The notes beneath the pieces were generated by a model. The model saw nothing but the letters and a program-made list of their open reading frames with translations, made no database searches and was not told the DNA's origin. A stretch of DNA of 64,000 nucleotides from Blasia pusilla. Its lineage: Eukaryota > Marchantiophyta > Marchantiopsida > Blasiales. Each line of letters starts with the position of its first letter. The stretch's first letter is position 1. The position numbers and the translations under genes are program-made. Positions 11,950-23,966 of this stretch are shown one piece after another. The stretch is taken from positions 16,926,001 to 16,990,000 of the forward strand of contig CM114275.1 of the NCBI GenBank assembly GCA_050084515.1, given 5' to 3'.

Positions 11950-12930
11950 TGAGGATTATACCTCACGAGGAAGAGGAGGCCCCACGGTGGACTCCTACTG
12001 GTCCAGATAAGGTTATCCCCTTTGGATACTACACCCATTGTATGGCGTTATCCGTTGGAGGGCATTTGTGTGTTAGATCTCTTTGGTGGGATTTACATGG
12101 TTTGGTTCATATGTTGGAGAGTATTCCTGCTTGGAGATACGTGTATGTGGAGCAGAGAGTCTCATGACATATTGGTCGCTTGATTTGGAGATATCTTGAG
12201 TTGTTGCCACCATCACTATTCGTGGGTACCAACGTGCTTTTTGCCGTCACACATTGCATTGTTGGGGCGATCACCTTGAGAGGGTTGGTCCTGTGGATTT
12301 GGTGATTCCGGATGGCCATGTCGGTCAGTACGATGCAGTCGTGGTGAGGGATTACACGACCTAGGTCTCCATTGTTTTGGAAGATGTTACGGGTGTTACA
12401 ACATGAGCACGTGCTCTTACATTCTAGAGAATGTTCCATTGTTGGGTGACACTCGGACCCGATGATGGCGAGTGTTCATGAGGTGCGATCTTGGATTGGA
12501 CCAGCGGTGTTGTTGGATGCATAGTTGGCTCAGCGTGCACATAAATCCATGCTTGTGGTGGACAAACTTGTTGCCTAGGAGGTTCTACATCGAGCATATG
12601 ATGGCCCGGTGATCCTTGCCTTACCGTGGATAGTATCTTGATCTTGGGCGACTTTCTGGTGGTGAGGGTTATTGATCTGGTCACCCATGGCGTGGTGAAT
12701 CGTGTGGGCCAGCCTAGGATGGCACTACCCACATTTGTGAGTTTTCCTGCCACATGGTACAGGAAGGTGGTCCGAGACTTGTATGGGATTCTCATGTGGT
12801 TGGTGGAGCCTAATGATGCGATGGGATTTGCTTTGGTGTGACAACGGTTGCTTCCTCGAGGCTTCACGACGTCATGTGTTGGGTCAGGCCATGGACTTGA
12901 ATTGTTTGACTTGGATTTTGAGTCTTGGTA
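11950..12930 (+). pseudogene. Copy A DNMT3-like cytosine methyltransferase remnant
   Basis: Aligned by eye with copies C and D, the region shows traces of motif I (the VLDLFGG area, about 12075-12110), the YVYVEQ acidic motif (about 12136-12155), the ILENVPLLGD motif that carries the catalytic-site Glu-Asn-Val (about 12417-12450), and the C-terminal motif ending RHVLGQAMDLNCLTW (about 12865-12915). The Pro-Cys-Gln motif is not preserved. Many indels shift the frame. See copy D for the clearest version. Confidence 0.55.
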
Positions 12931-13259
12931 TGGGCGGATCGACTTAGGACTATGTTGGGTCTTCCACCTTGTAATGAGCTTCGATGGCTACAGGGGACGG
13001 TAGAGGGATTGGGGTGAGGAGAGTAGTATTTTGCATCCTTGGAGTAAATGGGATGTAATATTGGGCATGTGGAGTTGGTTGCTCATCTGTTGGTGGAGGA
13101 GTTATTTGCTCAGATGATGGTGTAGCTAAGGGTGTACCATCTTGAGGGGATTATGAGAGGCCAATGGCATCGTCCCCTCCCTCTAGTGTGCCAAAGTGGA
13201 GAGACTTGGGAGCCATTACTTGGGCCCAATCAGGAGGTGAGAAACGACGCTTGACACAA

Positions 13260-14130
13260 TTCCTACGTGCTTAGGAGTTGTTTTGCCTTTAGCATGAAGG
13301 AGTTGATTCTCTGGTTGGTATGGATTGATTTGGCTAGTGAATCTTCCGTGCCCTACCGATATAGTGATATGGAGAGGGACCTAATTCACAGAGGGACGTT
13401 GGACCTTTTGGAGGCTGGATTAGTGGAGTTGTTGCATGGAGTAGCATCACGCCCTTTGTCATGCCTGCTAAAAGGATATGCATGGCAACTACACGGATAG
13501 GCGGATGTGTGGATATTACCGCCCTATCAATCGGCAAACCAAGGCGATAGGTATGCCATGCCTACACTGAGGAGATCTTTGATGGTGGGACAGGCAAAGA
13601 TTTTCAGTACTTTGGATCTTGGAGATACCATCATTTCGGGAGAGTGACAAGGCCAAGACATTATTTTGGGGTGTCAACTCTCATGGCAAGGATTGTTTGT
13701 ACAAGTGGAAATTCTTACCCTTTGGGTTGAAGAATGCACTGCGAGTTTTTAGAGAGTGATGGACAGGATCCTATCGGGTTGGATTTTGTTCTTGTTACAT
13801 TGATGATCTTCAGAAACGGTGGAGGATACATTTGTAGATGGTGTTTGAGGTTGAAAGCTCATGGTCTACGTTTGCATCCAGGAAAGTGTAAGTTCTTCCA
13901 TGAGGATGTTGAGTACTTGGGTCATGTGATCTATCCAGGTGGTTTGGGAGTTGAAGAAGCAAAGGTGGAGGCTATTGCGCTTATTCCGTCCAGGTAGATG
14001 TGAGTAGAGTTCGAGCATTCATGGGATTGGCGAACTACCTGAGGTATGTGAAGGGATTTAGTGCTATGGCAAAGCCTTTGAACCAATTGCTGAAATCAGA
14101 TCAAGAGTGGCATTGGGGAGATGATTAGGA
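13260..14130 (+). pseudogene. Copy A reverse transcriptase remnant
   Basis: Recognisable Ty3/gypsy reverse transcriptase segments include PYRYSDMERDLIHRG (about 13350-13395), AMPTL and FSTLDL (about 13550-13620) and HGLRLHPGKCKFFHEDVEYLG (about 13860-13920). The catalytic YIDD motif has been lost in a frameshifted segment near 13790. Connection-domain homology continues to about 14100. The copy is dead. Confidence 0.7.
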
Positions 14131-14194
14131 GAGAGCTTTTGTGGAGCTTAAGGCCCAGTTGGTGGCGGCGCCTATCTTGAGGAGACCTATCGAG

Positions 14195-14560
14195 GGCCCA
14201 TTTGGTTACCGATTGGAGTAGGTTGGGACTTGGAGCGGTGTTGACAAAACATGATGATGAGCACATGGAGTTTGTGGTGGCTAATGCCAGTCGTTCGAAT
14301 AATGCAACGGAGTCGAGCTATAGTTCATATGAGGGAGAGTGCTTGGCAGTAGTGTGGGCTGTGGCACACTTTAGACGTTACTTGTTTGGCAGTGGATTTA
14401 CCCTTGTGGCGATCACTAGCCGCTCAAGTGGTTGATGGAGGACAATTTACAGGAAGCTTCGCATGGTGGGCTCTTATGTTCTTATAGGAGTATGACTTCC
14501 GGGTGGTACATAGACCTGGAGTTGCCAACCTTGATCTTTCGATGGGTTGAGTAGGAACCC
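14195..14560 (+). pseudogene. Copy A RNase H remnant
   Basis: The frame 14202-14435 carries TDWSRLGLGAVLTKHDDEH and then SYSSYEGECLAVVWAVAHFRRYLF, the standard Ty3/gypsy RNase H core with the first Asp and the Glu present. The third catalytic Asp segment (expected TDHxPL) is shifted at about 14410. RNase H removes the RNA strand during cDNA synthesis. Confidence 0.7.
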
Positions 14561-14762
14561 ATGTACTAGCCAAGAGGTTACAACCCGGGGCTAGATGGCA
14601 TGGCGAGGTTGATGAGGAGATGGTGCCAGGTTGGCATGCATCCGCCTTTTATGTTGGGGATGGTGGACTCTAGTATGGAGGATCACATGATATCTTACTC
14701 TACTCGGAGGGTAGATGGCAACCTTCAGATCCTAAGGTTGAGATGGTGGTGCACGGATCAAC

Positions 14763-15480
14763 GTGATATTCATGATGATGTTGGTGTTGGAGTTCCTACG
14801 GACTAGTAGGGTGCCAGGCATAGTGAGTGCCAAGGAGCGAGACCGTGTTCTTCAACGTGCTAAGAGGTATCGATTGGAGGGAACACATATTCTGCGTGTG
14901 TGGGAGGATGGTAGAGTACGAGTAGTGCCACATTTGGCTCAGAGAGAGCGCATTGTGCGACATGCCCATGAGGAGTTGGGACATTTTGGGATAAAGCGTA
15001 CGTATAGCTTACTCCTTGGCCAGTATTGGTGGCGTGGCATGCATACTCAGTCAGTGATTGGTGTCACGTTGTATGGTTTGTGACCGGGTTAGGGCATCAT
15101 TCAATGCCCCTACACCACAATTACACCCCTTGCCTATTATGGGGTTGGGTTACCGTTGGAGTGTGGACTTTGCGGGACCGTTACCGTTGATTGTACGACA
15201 TCATCGATATGTGTTGGTGATGGTGGAGCACTTCTCCAAGTGGATTGAGTTGGTGGCATTACCGGACAAGGCAAGTGAGGAACGAGATCGTTTCTTGATA
15301 GAGTGCTTAGTCATTTTGGTGCACAAGCTGAAGTGTGACCGACTGAGTCTGAGTTTCGGTGAGTTTGGTCTTGTGTGACAAGGCGTTGATTGATCATCGG
15401 ACCACGTCTCGAGATCATCTAGAGGCGGATGGTTTGGCTGAGCGTGTGGTTCAGACGGTGAAGAGGGCATTGCGCAAGTA
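14763..15480 (+). pseudogene. Copy A integrase remnant
   Basis: An HHCC zinc-binding segment (HAHEELGHFGIKRTYSLL near 14960-15010, CMVC near 15070) is followed by the catalytic core: WSVDFAGPLPL near 15160 and VMVEHFSKWIELVALPDKAS near 15220-15275. The second Asp region (LTDRGTEF in copy D) is frameshifted near 15330, and the ADGLAERVV region with the Glu lies near 15425. The frame is broken at least twice. Confidence 0.7.
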
Positions 15481-16172
15481 TGGCCTCTGAAGGGAGACAG
15501 GATATTCAGTTGCCATGGTTAGCCATGGGGTATAGGTTCAGTCGCCAAGCATCCTTGGCTTCCTTCTCACCTTATTTTCTGTTGTACGGCCGAGATCCAT
15601 ATTTGCCAGCAGCAATTCAACGGGAGTCTAGTGAGGTGGTGAACCTTGATGAGATGTGGATGAGGTGTGTTCTCCGGCGGAGCTCTTTTCGGAGAGTTAT
15701 GCCAATGACCTTTGAGAATCTTGCCATTGCTCAACACAGGGATACGTTGCGATATGCAACCATTCGGGGTGGAGGTTATTGACCATCGATTCGTAGGTTC
15801 CATGTGGGGGACTATGTCTATTTGCAGCAGATTGCACCGACAACGTTGGATGTGACGGTAGGCCGCACTATTTTACGAGTGCGCGAGGTGTTAGCTTCTG
15901 GAGTTCTCATGTTGGAGGGTCGTGATGGAGTTGTTTGGAAGGACCATGTGCATAATTGTGCGCCATGTCATCTTCCAAATGTGGATGGTACTGTTGACCC
16001 AAGCTTAGCCATGATACGTGCTAGCTTGAGGTGCATGTTGTGTGGGTCTGCTAGTAACGCAACCCGTATGTTGGTGTGTGATCGGTGTTCTAGGGGTTGG
16101 CACATGATGTGTTTGACTCCACGTATGGATGTTGTTCCTACTGGAAGGTGGGTTTGTCCTCGATGTACTTAG
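15480..16172 (+). pseudogene. Copy A integrase C-terminal region with PHD finger
   Basis: The first frame (15480-15782) continues integrase with RQASLASFSPYFLLYGRDP. The second (15804-16172, 122 codons) contains the GDYVYLQQ and GRTILRVREVLASGVLMLEGRDG motifs of the post-integrase region. It ends in a complete PHD finger: C-x2-C, C-x2-C, W-H-x2-C, C-x2-C, seen in CMLCGSAS, LVCDRCSRGWHMMCLTP and WVCPRC (about 16030-16170). The finger is C4HC3 with all eight ligands present. PHD fingers typically read the methylation state of histone H3 lysines. A chromodomain is the usual module in this position in plant chromoviruses. Confidence 0.75.
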
Positions 16173-16347
16173 GAGAGGTAGATGACTTGATCTTTGCATG
16201 ATATGGATTACAGATGTGCGACTAACGATGGGGCAACCTAGCACCCGGCCTTCTGATTCGGGCACCCAAGAAGGTGTATAGCATGTAGTAGATGTAAAGG
16301 GCTACATGGTAGTTAGAGGGACCTAACCGTCAGTTAGGGGGGCGAGT

Positions 16348-16445
16348 TGTGGTACACTTGTGGATGCTCTCGTCTATGTTATGTATATATGTGAGTATGG
16401 TATGTCAGTGATGTATGTTGTATGACGATGTGGATTCGCACGACA
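16348..16445 (+). repeat. 'B' terminal module of copy A
   Basis: The sequence starts TGTGGTACACTTG right after a polypurine tract and ends GATTCGCACGACA. It matches the 136-bp B modules at 54376-54511 and 54996-55131 (opposite strand), most clearly over the last ~45 bp. Confidence 0.6.
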
Positions 16446-17748
16446 GCCTTCGATTCACAAGCTCTTGCTCTATGATCCAAAAGAAAAATCCAAATACCAC
16501 TTGCTTGTGTTTGAGCGTGAGAAACTTGGTCGTCGATACTTATCTTCTCAAAATCAGCAGTAGCCATCCCCATAAAATCATCTCCATCTTGCCAAACTAT
16601 GAACTTGTCAAGATTCTGAGGCAAGTATTCAACCATGTCATGATCGATTAAGCACTAAAAAATCATCCACTTTGTCATTGATTCGTACTCACCACATACA
16701 TGATCACTAGATGTCCAAATGTTGCCTTGTGGCTCTAATGTTCTATTGCGCAAGCAAGGTATGTATAACGCCTTGCTTCAGTAGAAACTAAACGCACCAC
16801 TCTAACCTTTATCCATGTGAGAGGGATTGCCATTATTGGCTACCCTCCAAGACACTCAATTCCCGAATCCCGACATGGCGATTTCAGGCCTTGGGCAACA
16901 TGATTGGAAATCCCCTTGCTTCAATGTTCCCATGTATTTAGCCATGTGAATCCCTGGCCGCCACTCTCTTCACGTTTCCCACCTAATTCTACTCTTATGC
17001 CTTAAGCAGCTCCATGCAACCACGTTGCTTTACACAAGCACACACTCGGCATAAGAACTTCCGCCTCAAGGGCGGTGGAAGGGAAGGGTTTAGGGGCCGA
17101 TTGACCTTCAATAGCTCCTAGGGGCCGTTCCAGAGAGATTTAGGCCCTTGGGGGCCTCTTAAGCAACTACCTAAAAGAAATGTGCATGGCCGCATTCTTG
17201 TTGAAAAAGAAACACAGCCGCCACCGGCACGCAAGCGAACCAAACCCTAAACCCAGTAACTTCTACATATATCCGAGTTGGTCTCGCTCGAAGTGTCACT
17301 ACAATGCAGGCCAGGTCAGATTTGAAGATTGTCGATTCCCGGCTCTGACGTTGGCGGTCTTGTCGTATGTTCGGAATATTCGGGGTTCCCACCCTAGAGT
17401 CGGGTTATGTAACATTGGAACTTATGTTCGCAGCAGAACAGTGGGGGGTCCGTCTGCTGTGAATGCGGGGTTCCGGATACCATGGGCTCCATGAGAGTAT
17501 TTACTCGCTGGGCGGAGTCGAGAGCTTCGGTCTGTGTCGCGGCGATGTGTCGCAGCGACATTGCCGATTCCACAGTAAAGGGAAGGAACCTTCGTGACGG
17601 GTTTGCAATCGACTTCCGTTGCACAACCTGCGAATCCTTCCTCTTTAAGGGATTTGAATGATTGATCGCCTTGACTGTTGACGAGCAGAGTTCAGTCGTT
17701 GCGTTCCTGGAGAAAGTGAGCTTTGTGGTCCTACCCAAAGCCCCAGAA
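16446..17748. other. Intergenic region and putative 5' leader of the BASS gene
   Basis: No gene is recognised. The DNA becomes GC-richer after about 17000. Apparent frames at 17171-17494 and 17394-17861 have no family resemblance. The last several hundred bases probably include the promoter and 5' untranslated region of the gene starting at 17749; no convincing TATA box was seen. Confidence 0.4.
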
Positions 17749-20700
17749 ATGGAGGCTACTCCTGCATATGCTGGACTGCGCTTGGTGCCACCGGGATCTG
17801 ATTGTTGGTTCCGTCGTTGTGTTATAAGGAAAGTCCCACGCCGTGTGTCATGGGTGCCCACGGGTCGACCCTTCGCACTCGGAAGAGCGAGTCAAGCATA
17901 TGGTATCAACGTCGCAAGCTCTCTAACAGCCTCGATAGTGCCTTCTGCTGCCTGTCGATTGCCCCCAACATGCGTGGCCAAGAAACGGGGCCTTCTATTC
18001 CGCAAGGGAGCTACAGGGGAGAACGGAAGAGTTGGTGCGGTAGCGGATGCAGAGAAGCAGCAGGGATGGGAAAAGACAGCGGAGTCGTTTGGGGAGGTTG
18101 TCTCTTCTGCGTTTCCTCTATGGGTGGCGATTGCATGCGGCATGGCGTTGGCGTGGCCAAATGCGACTTTGTGGATTGATGGGCGAATTCAGGTCGTCGG
18201 CATCTCTGTAACCATGCTGGGTATTTGCTCGTGATCCTCTCAGCCTGTCCTTGAATTCTCGAGTTGAGTGAGTTTACAAACCTGTCTGTTTACACCCTGG
18301 ACATCTTGTCGTTGCTCTAATCTGCGATCAAATTATCTGGCTAGGGTATCGTTGCGTCGATGTTGGGGCTGGTGTTCCGTGTTTTTAGCTTGGTTCGTAT
18401 GCTTAAAATTATAATGTGACTCGTATTCTTGACCGGGGCATGAAGACTAAACATGAGCAGTTTGTGACGTAGTTACCCATCGTCGCCGAGTCAAGAGAAG
18501 TACTGCCACGTTACGGATGCTACTAGGCCAATCTCGTTCATAATTGTGATGATTCCAACTGGAGACCTGTTGCCTGTTCCACCACTGGCAGGAGCGATAA
18601 CTCTGTTTCGCACCTTGTTTTCTTACTTCTGGCCGTCTTGGACGCATGGGTCGTTGGCCTCCTCATGCGCATACTTTTGATCTCTCTGGAAGACTTCTAA
18701 GGCGAGTACTGCACGTCGTAGCTCCATGACATTGGATCCTCGTGGATGCCTTCCAAGGTTATGAATGGATTGTCGCCGGGGCAATTTTGCAGGTATGGGA
18801 ATGACACTGACTCCGGAGGACTTTCGAGGCGCACTCGCAATGCCCAAGGAGTTGCTCATCGGCACCGTTCTTCAATACACGGTGAACTACGTGTGCCACC
18901 AGAGTAAATTTACCTTGCGTCTTCCAGCGACGTGTACCAGCACAGAGTGAAAGTCAGAGCAGTCAATATATTCCTGTTTATCACCTTCAGTAGTTAGCAC
19001 CATCCTTAGTAGAGAAGGACCACCGGAAACTTGCATCGTTTGTTCGAAGGTGCTCAAGTCCTGCACATGAGTCGTCTTACTTTATTTTTTTTTGCTTGTA
19101 GGTGATGCCTACCTTGGGTTACGTTGTGAGTCGGTTGCTGCAACTCCCCCCTTACTATGCAGCTGGTTTGATACTCGTAGCTTGCTGTCCTGGAGGTATT
19201 TATCGCGCTTCTCCTTTCCTCTGGAAGTCCCCGCATGTCACTTAGCATTGAAGCGTTGATCCCATGAATCCTTTAGTAATTCCGTGGGATGGACATCCGT
19301 TTCACAGGAATCTCTCGAGGTCCTTGACTTATTCTAAATAGTTCACCTAGCCCTTTGTCAAAGTCTAGACGGTCTGCATCGTTGTTTCTTCAGTCAAAGC
19401 GACTGACTATTACTGGTTGTTGGTTTTCAGGCACGGCCAGTAACATCGTCACCTACCTTGCCAGGTGTGGCTCTTACCTGAAATTCAAAGTCGTATTCTT
19501 ACTGTTTCTTCTCATAGGCCTTTGTCCATATACACTGGAGGGAATCATCATGTCTCTTCAGTCTTGATCGGGATGTATACATAGAGAGTCGAGTCCTGAT
19601 GTCTTTCAATCTCTCATGTGCATGTTTTCTGGGCTGCCAGGGGAGATGTTGCACTTTCTGTGCTTATGACAGCTGCGAGTACCTTCTTAGCCGTTGTATG
19701 TGGATTCCACTTCCTTGCCGCATTCAGCATACCACGAATTTTATCCTTTTCGGGTGTTTGTTTGGTTTTAGGTTTCTATTTTCTTTACTTTCTTATGAAA
19801 TTATGGTTCAGCAGTTGGTGATAGTTGTCCTAATTCTTGATGGGGCGCAGTGGGGGCGTGCCTATTGTAAATATGGACATAAATTGAGGGATAAATCTCG
19901 TCCCGTGGTGACTATAGGTGGACATTCTAAAGTGTTGGAAATGTCTGCAAAGGATCTCCATACATCATATTAACTACTTATTTCATTTGTCGTCCCTTTT
20001 TCATTGTCCAGTTAAGTGAGTAGTAGGTTAGTTGGGCTTATTGCAAACGTGAAATGAAAGAGGAAAGGCTCCTTAAATGGAAATGTCGTGAAATACAGGC
20101 TTTGTTACCCTCACAAATGATAGTGTGTTTTCCTGACACTACTTGCTATTAATCTGCTTTAGGTGACTCACGTAGAAGAAACACGTTTTATTTGTTCTAG
20201 AAGTTCGACATGTGGCAAATAGTTTGGCATTCATTGGTCTTGGTGAAATCAGAAGCCCAGGGAATGCAGTTCACGTAACTTTTCGTAATTAGAGAATCAT
20301 CTTTTAGTTCAATAGCTATGCTCTCTTCTTGGGTGGACTATTTCACCTTTATTTTGGGTCCAATGTTCTGTTGCGTGTGCTGGAGGACTATCGCCAAGTT
20401 GTGGCTTAGTCTGTCCATGCAATAGTGGCGTTTTCTCAGGGCTGAGCGATTCTCCCTTATAGTTCCAATTCGTGAGGCTACGAATTTCCAACTGAACCTG
20501 AGAATTTAAAGGGATGTGCAGTTTAGGTTACTGAAGTCAGTGCCCATGCCACTTGCAGATTATGACTCCTCTGCTGACTTCAAAGCTTGTGGGTCAATAC
20601 ATAGCTGTGGATGCTTTCGCTTTATTTTCCTCGACTGTGCAGGTAAGGTGCTCACATATTGGATCTGAGTAATAGTATGCCAAAAGGGCAGGTTCTATCT

Positions 20701-21922
20701 GTATGTCCTCAGATTTACCTCTCATTTTGTGGACGAAATGTTGTCATAGAGAATACTACAGAGGTTTTTTGTCCATTGTAATTGCTGGAAAACTCTTTCT
20801 ACAGCCTCTATGAACTTTTGGGAGTTTTATCCACCACCCCAGCAATGGTGTTGTCTGAGATTTTGATTGTGCGAGGGACAGATTCAAGAAGCTTTCACCT
20901 TTGGGACAGGTTATGTTGCCTATTGTACTAGGTGCTGCTTCAACAATGTTTTTGAATGGCTTTCATGTCACAGATAAAGAAAGAGTTTGCCTTTGGCATG
21001 CAGGTGGTCCTCTTGCCAGTTGTATTAGGGGCTGTGATGAACCATTTCTTTAAGAAGGCTGTAAGGAAAATATCGCTATTTGCCCCTTCTATTGCAGTAG
21101 CTGTGGTGGCAGTACTCTGTGCAGGTGCAGTAGGTCGTAGTGCCACAGCTATTCTCTCATCGGGGGGGCAAATATTTCTGGCAGTGGGTTTGTTGCATGG
21201 CCTTGGATTTTGCTTAGGTTACATTCTGTCACATGTGCTGGGGCTGAAGGAGTCTGTTTGCAGGACAATATCAATCGAGGTTGGTATGCAGGTAAGTTTC
21301 TACTTCTTGAGCTCTGAATTTAAGTTCAAAGCTATCGGATGAAAATGAATGCAAAGGGGAAGGTGTTAGGTATGTGTTGTCTGTATATAATTTGAATGAG
21401 AGGGGCATGAAGGTCTAAATGAAAGTAATGGATATACCATTGAGTTGTGGTGATGGGACAAGGAAGCATTGCGGCTTGTTGTCAATATAAATGTAATGAT
21501 GAAATTTGTTAGTTCTGTATTGAGAACAAGGATAGTTGACGTGGTTTTGAATTGGGGTAATTGGAAAAGGAAATTACAATCTTCTATAGTTTTCAAGTCT
21601 TTCCCAAATTGTTGACTTAGTGTAGTTCAGGCAACTCTTTATACTGTAGATGATCAACTAAGGGTTACAGAAATGTCTCGGTAGAATCATCTTTGTGCCT
21701 TCATCCCAAGCCATGTGCACTGGTGCTAAACTATTTAATCCGTATCTGCAGAATTCTGTTCTAGGAGTGGTGCTTGCTGGTCAACATTTTGTCAACCCTT
21801 TGTCGGCGGTCCCATGTGCAATTTCTAGTGTGTGTCACTCTGTATTTGGCAGTTCCCTTGCTAGAATGTGGCGATTAAATTTAATAAAGGAAGACAATGT
21901 TGAGGACTTGGTGAAGGGTTGA
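17749..21922 (+). CDS. BASS1-like: Plastid BASS-family Na+-coupled metabolite transporter, 8 exons
   Basis: This is an intact gene. Exons are 17749-18220, 18793-18881, 19102-19195, 19431-19464, 19641-19695, 20559-20642, 21004-21291 and 21752-21922, giving 428 residues. Every intron is GT-AG and every junction keeps frame. The start is the first in-frame ATG (context AAATGG). Residues 1 to ~105 are Ser/Arg/Ala-rich and few are acidic, as in a chloroplast transit peptide. From FGEVVSSAFPLWVAIACG onward it matches the bile acid:sodium symporter (BASS) fold: GMGMTLTPEDF, PGGTASNIVTYLARGDVALS and EVGMQNSVLGVVLA. The Glu, Gln and Asn of the last motif and the Ser-Asn of the second correspond to sodium-site residues in bacterial homologues. 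Plant relatives sit in the plastid envelope and move organic acids with Na+; BASS2, for example, carries pyruvate. The substrate here is unknown. Similarity by memory is closest to BASS1; BASS2 or BASS3 remain possible. Confidence 0.93.
20908..20965 (+). pseudogene. Partial duplicate of BASS exon 7 start inside intron 6
   Basis: Directly after CTTTGGGACAG this segment reads VMLPIVLGAASTMFLNG, closely parallel to the true exon 7 start VVLLPVVLGAVMNHFF at 21004. Both are preceded by an AG acceptor. The duplicate does not join exon 7 in frame and has no clear donor, so it looks like a decayed duplicated exon. It could also be a decoy splice acceptor. Confidence 0.5.
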
Positions 21923-23960
21923 TTGAAACTTGTTCTCCGACTCAGGTGTATTTGAGCGAATCTACCCGAAATTAGAACGCAGGTAAAAGCTACTAAGATG
22001 TAGAAGCTCTTCATGTATGTTCTTCTTAATCAGGTGAAATTGTAAAGGTATGACTGCACTCCTAATCAAAATTTTCTTACTTACCTTCTCTATTCTGGTG
22101 GATTGTAGGTATCAGAGGATGGGCCCATAGATGCAATTACTTCCGAATTTTTAATTGGATATGGATCTGGATCTGGTTCCACTCAATTTTGTTGGGGCTA
22201 CTCTCAAGCTGGTTTTGTTTTCAATGAGGGCATCGAAAGGAGAATGGAACAATCATCTTCATGTTCCCCTTTTGCAGTTAAATGTAGGAACAAGACCTAC
22301 TGTGTTAAGAGGCACAGGGAATTTTTGAATATACTTGTCAATACAGTTCAATGAAATAAAACCAGTCCCTCCATTCCGAAGTTCCAAAACAAGTCGGAGA
22401 TACTATACAACCCGACCTCTCTGGGCAAGAAAATGCGAAACCAGCTCGTAGTTTTCACTTTATTGGATTGACCAGACAAGGATAAACCCCGTCAATCTCA
22501 AAAGAAAGTTCTCTTTGTTGAAGTAATAGGAGGTGTCAGCCCCGGATAGGATCGCCCGGGTGGAGTCAGGCCACGGCTAGTGTCCATGAAGTATTGTTGG
22601 GTGTGCAATCCTCGTACTATTAACTTCAGGGGAAAAGGAAGAGTTGGCGATGATCCCGATCGAAGAGTGCGGTAATAATGATAGATAGCACTCCGTCATT
22701 CATAACTAGAATTTTGAAGGGCAAAGAAATAGTGGGAAATTCGGGACGTCTTGATGTCACCAGAAAGGGAAGATAGCAGAATGACTGCTTTATGACAACT
22801 CCAGGTGATTACTAATCTCTGTGTAATGGAACATCGCATATTCTTCACGTATTCAAATCGGTTGGAATTTCTTGAAGATATGGAGTTATAGTTAGATTCA
22901 AATGCCATAAATTTCCTTAGTCTCGCAAATGAGCAAGTACACGTCGTGTGATGAGAACAAAGTGTCAAGCCGTTTTGTAGTTGGAGGGTGAGAGATAATC
23001 GAATATCCCAATCCTTATCCAGGAAGGATCAAGATGATTTGAAACTTCTCTAAGTGGCACAATAACCTTAAACTCAACATTACAACAATTCTACAATACA
23101 TTAAAAATCTATTTTTCATATTGTATTTTAAGAGTAAAAATTCATTTTTTACATGTTAAAAGAAAATTTTCATTTTAAAATTAAAAAGTTCACTGAACGA
23201 GAAAAAGGTTTATAATGGTTATTATGAAAAATCTATTTTAAATATTATTACACTCTAATATGCAAAACTTGAAAAGTTTTGGGTAGATTTGTCATAAAGG
23301 AAGATAACAAACTATTTTACTTTGATGGATAAGAAAAAATTAATAAATTAAAGTTACAAGTAAGTGGGAACCACTTTTAGATGTTCTACCCTCAATTCTA
23401 GGAGAAATTTATGGGTAGGGTCAATTATATGTATATATATATAAATAAAATATCAAAAGGTAAGCAAAACTTAAATGTTAAATTTAGCCAATAATTCCAT
23501 CCGGATTTTCAAAGTATCAGTGTACTTGAAACCAAACTAATTTTAGGGTGGGTAATAGGTTAAGATAAGTTTGTCCTTGGCGTTGGGTGTGCTAGTAGAT
23601 ACGTTGCGACCACTTCCATGTTGCTGTTGCGACCGGAGTTCCCGCCTAATGTGCTTCCCACCAACTACGTTGACATCGCATAGTCATGGCTAGTCGCGGT
23701 CGGAGGTTGTCCTCCTTGGCCGATTGCACTTTCTACGTTGGTGTTGTTGCTTTCGACGGCCCTTTCTGCTTTCGCTTTCGTCGTCCCGGGGTCGCGACCC
23801 TGTCCTTTGTCCTACACTGTGCTGCCTACCGTAGCCGCACACTCGTGCAGGCCGCGTACTCCTCTTGCCAATATTCCTCCGTAGTCGACCCCGAAGTCGT
23901 TAAGTCCGGCCTGCTCTTCTCGGCTTGACCTTGAGTCTGGCCGCGTGACTGCTAAAGAAG
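21923..23960. other. Region downstream of the BASS gene, gene-free
   Basis: The first few hundred bases are likely 3' untranslated region; possible AATAAA-like signals occur near 22355. 23080-23500 is very AT-rich. 23570-23940 is GC-rich with an 80-codon frame (23686-23928) that resembles no family I know and has a composition similar to the DNA on the far side of the copia element (29110-29760). Nothing else is supported. Confidence 0.4.
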
Positions 23961-23966
23961 CATAGT

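Larger units (their letters stand above)
9220..16445 (+). mobile_element. Ty3/gypsy element with methyltransferase and PHD finger, copy A
   Basis: Plus-strand remains occur in the order gag, protease, DNMT3-like methyltransferase, reverse transcriptase, RNase H, integrase, PHD finger. This order is shared with copies B, C and D. A TATA-like box (GATATAAGG) lies near 9511. The 3' end is a G-rich polypurine tract (near 16336-16344) followed by a 98-bp 'B' module ending CGCACGACA at 16445. The 5' end is uncertain: I place it at TGGTCACATC (9220) because this resembles the TGTCACATC start of the A module in copy D. No target duplication is evident. Numerous stops and frameshifts make it non-functional. 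Confidence 0.7.

Noticed and set aside
17662-17748. Upstream extension of the BASS frame
   Set aside because: The frame is open but begins at TTG and has no ATG before 17749, so the first ATG was taken as start.
17394-18143. Minus-strand and alternate-phase frames over the BASS first exon
   Set aside because: Shadows of the GC-rich transit-peptide exon; only the 17749 frame joins the downstream exons.
23686-23928. 80-codon frame as a possible gene
   Set aside because: No domain, no partner exon, and it lies in GC-rich DNA that looks like a repeat flank.
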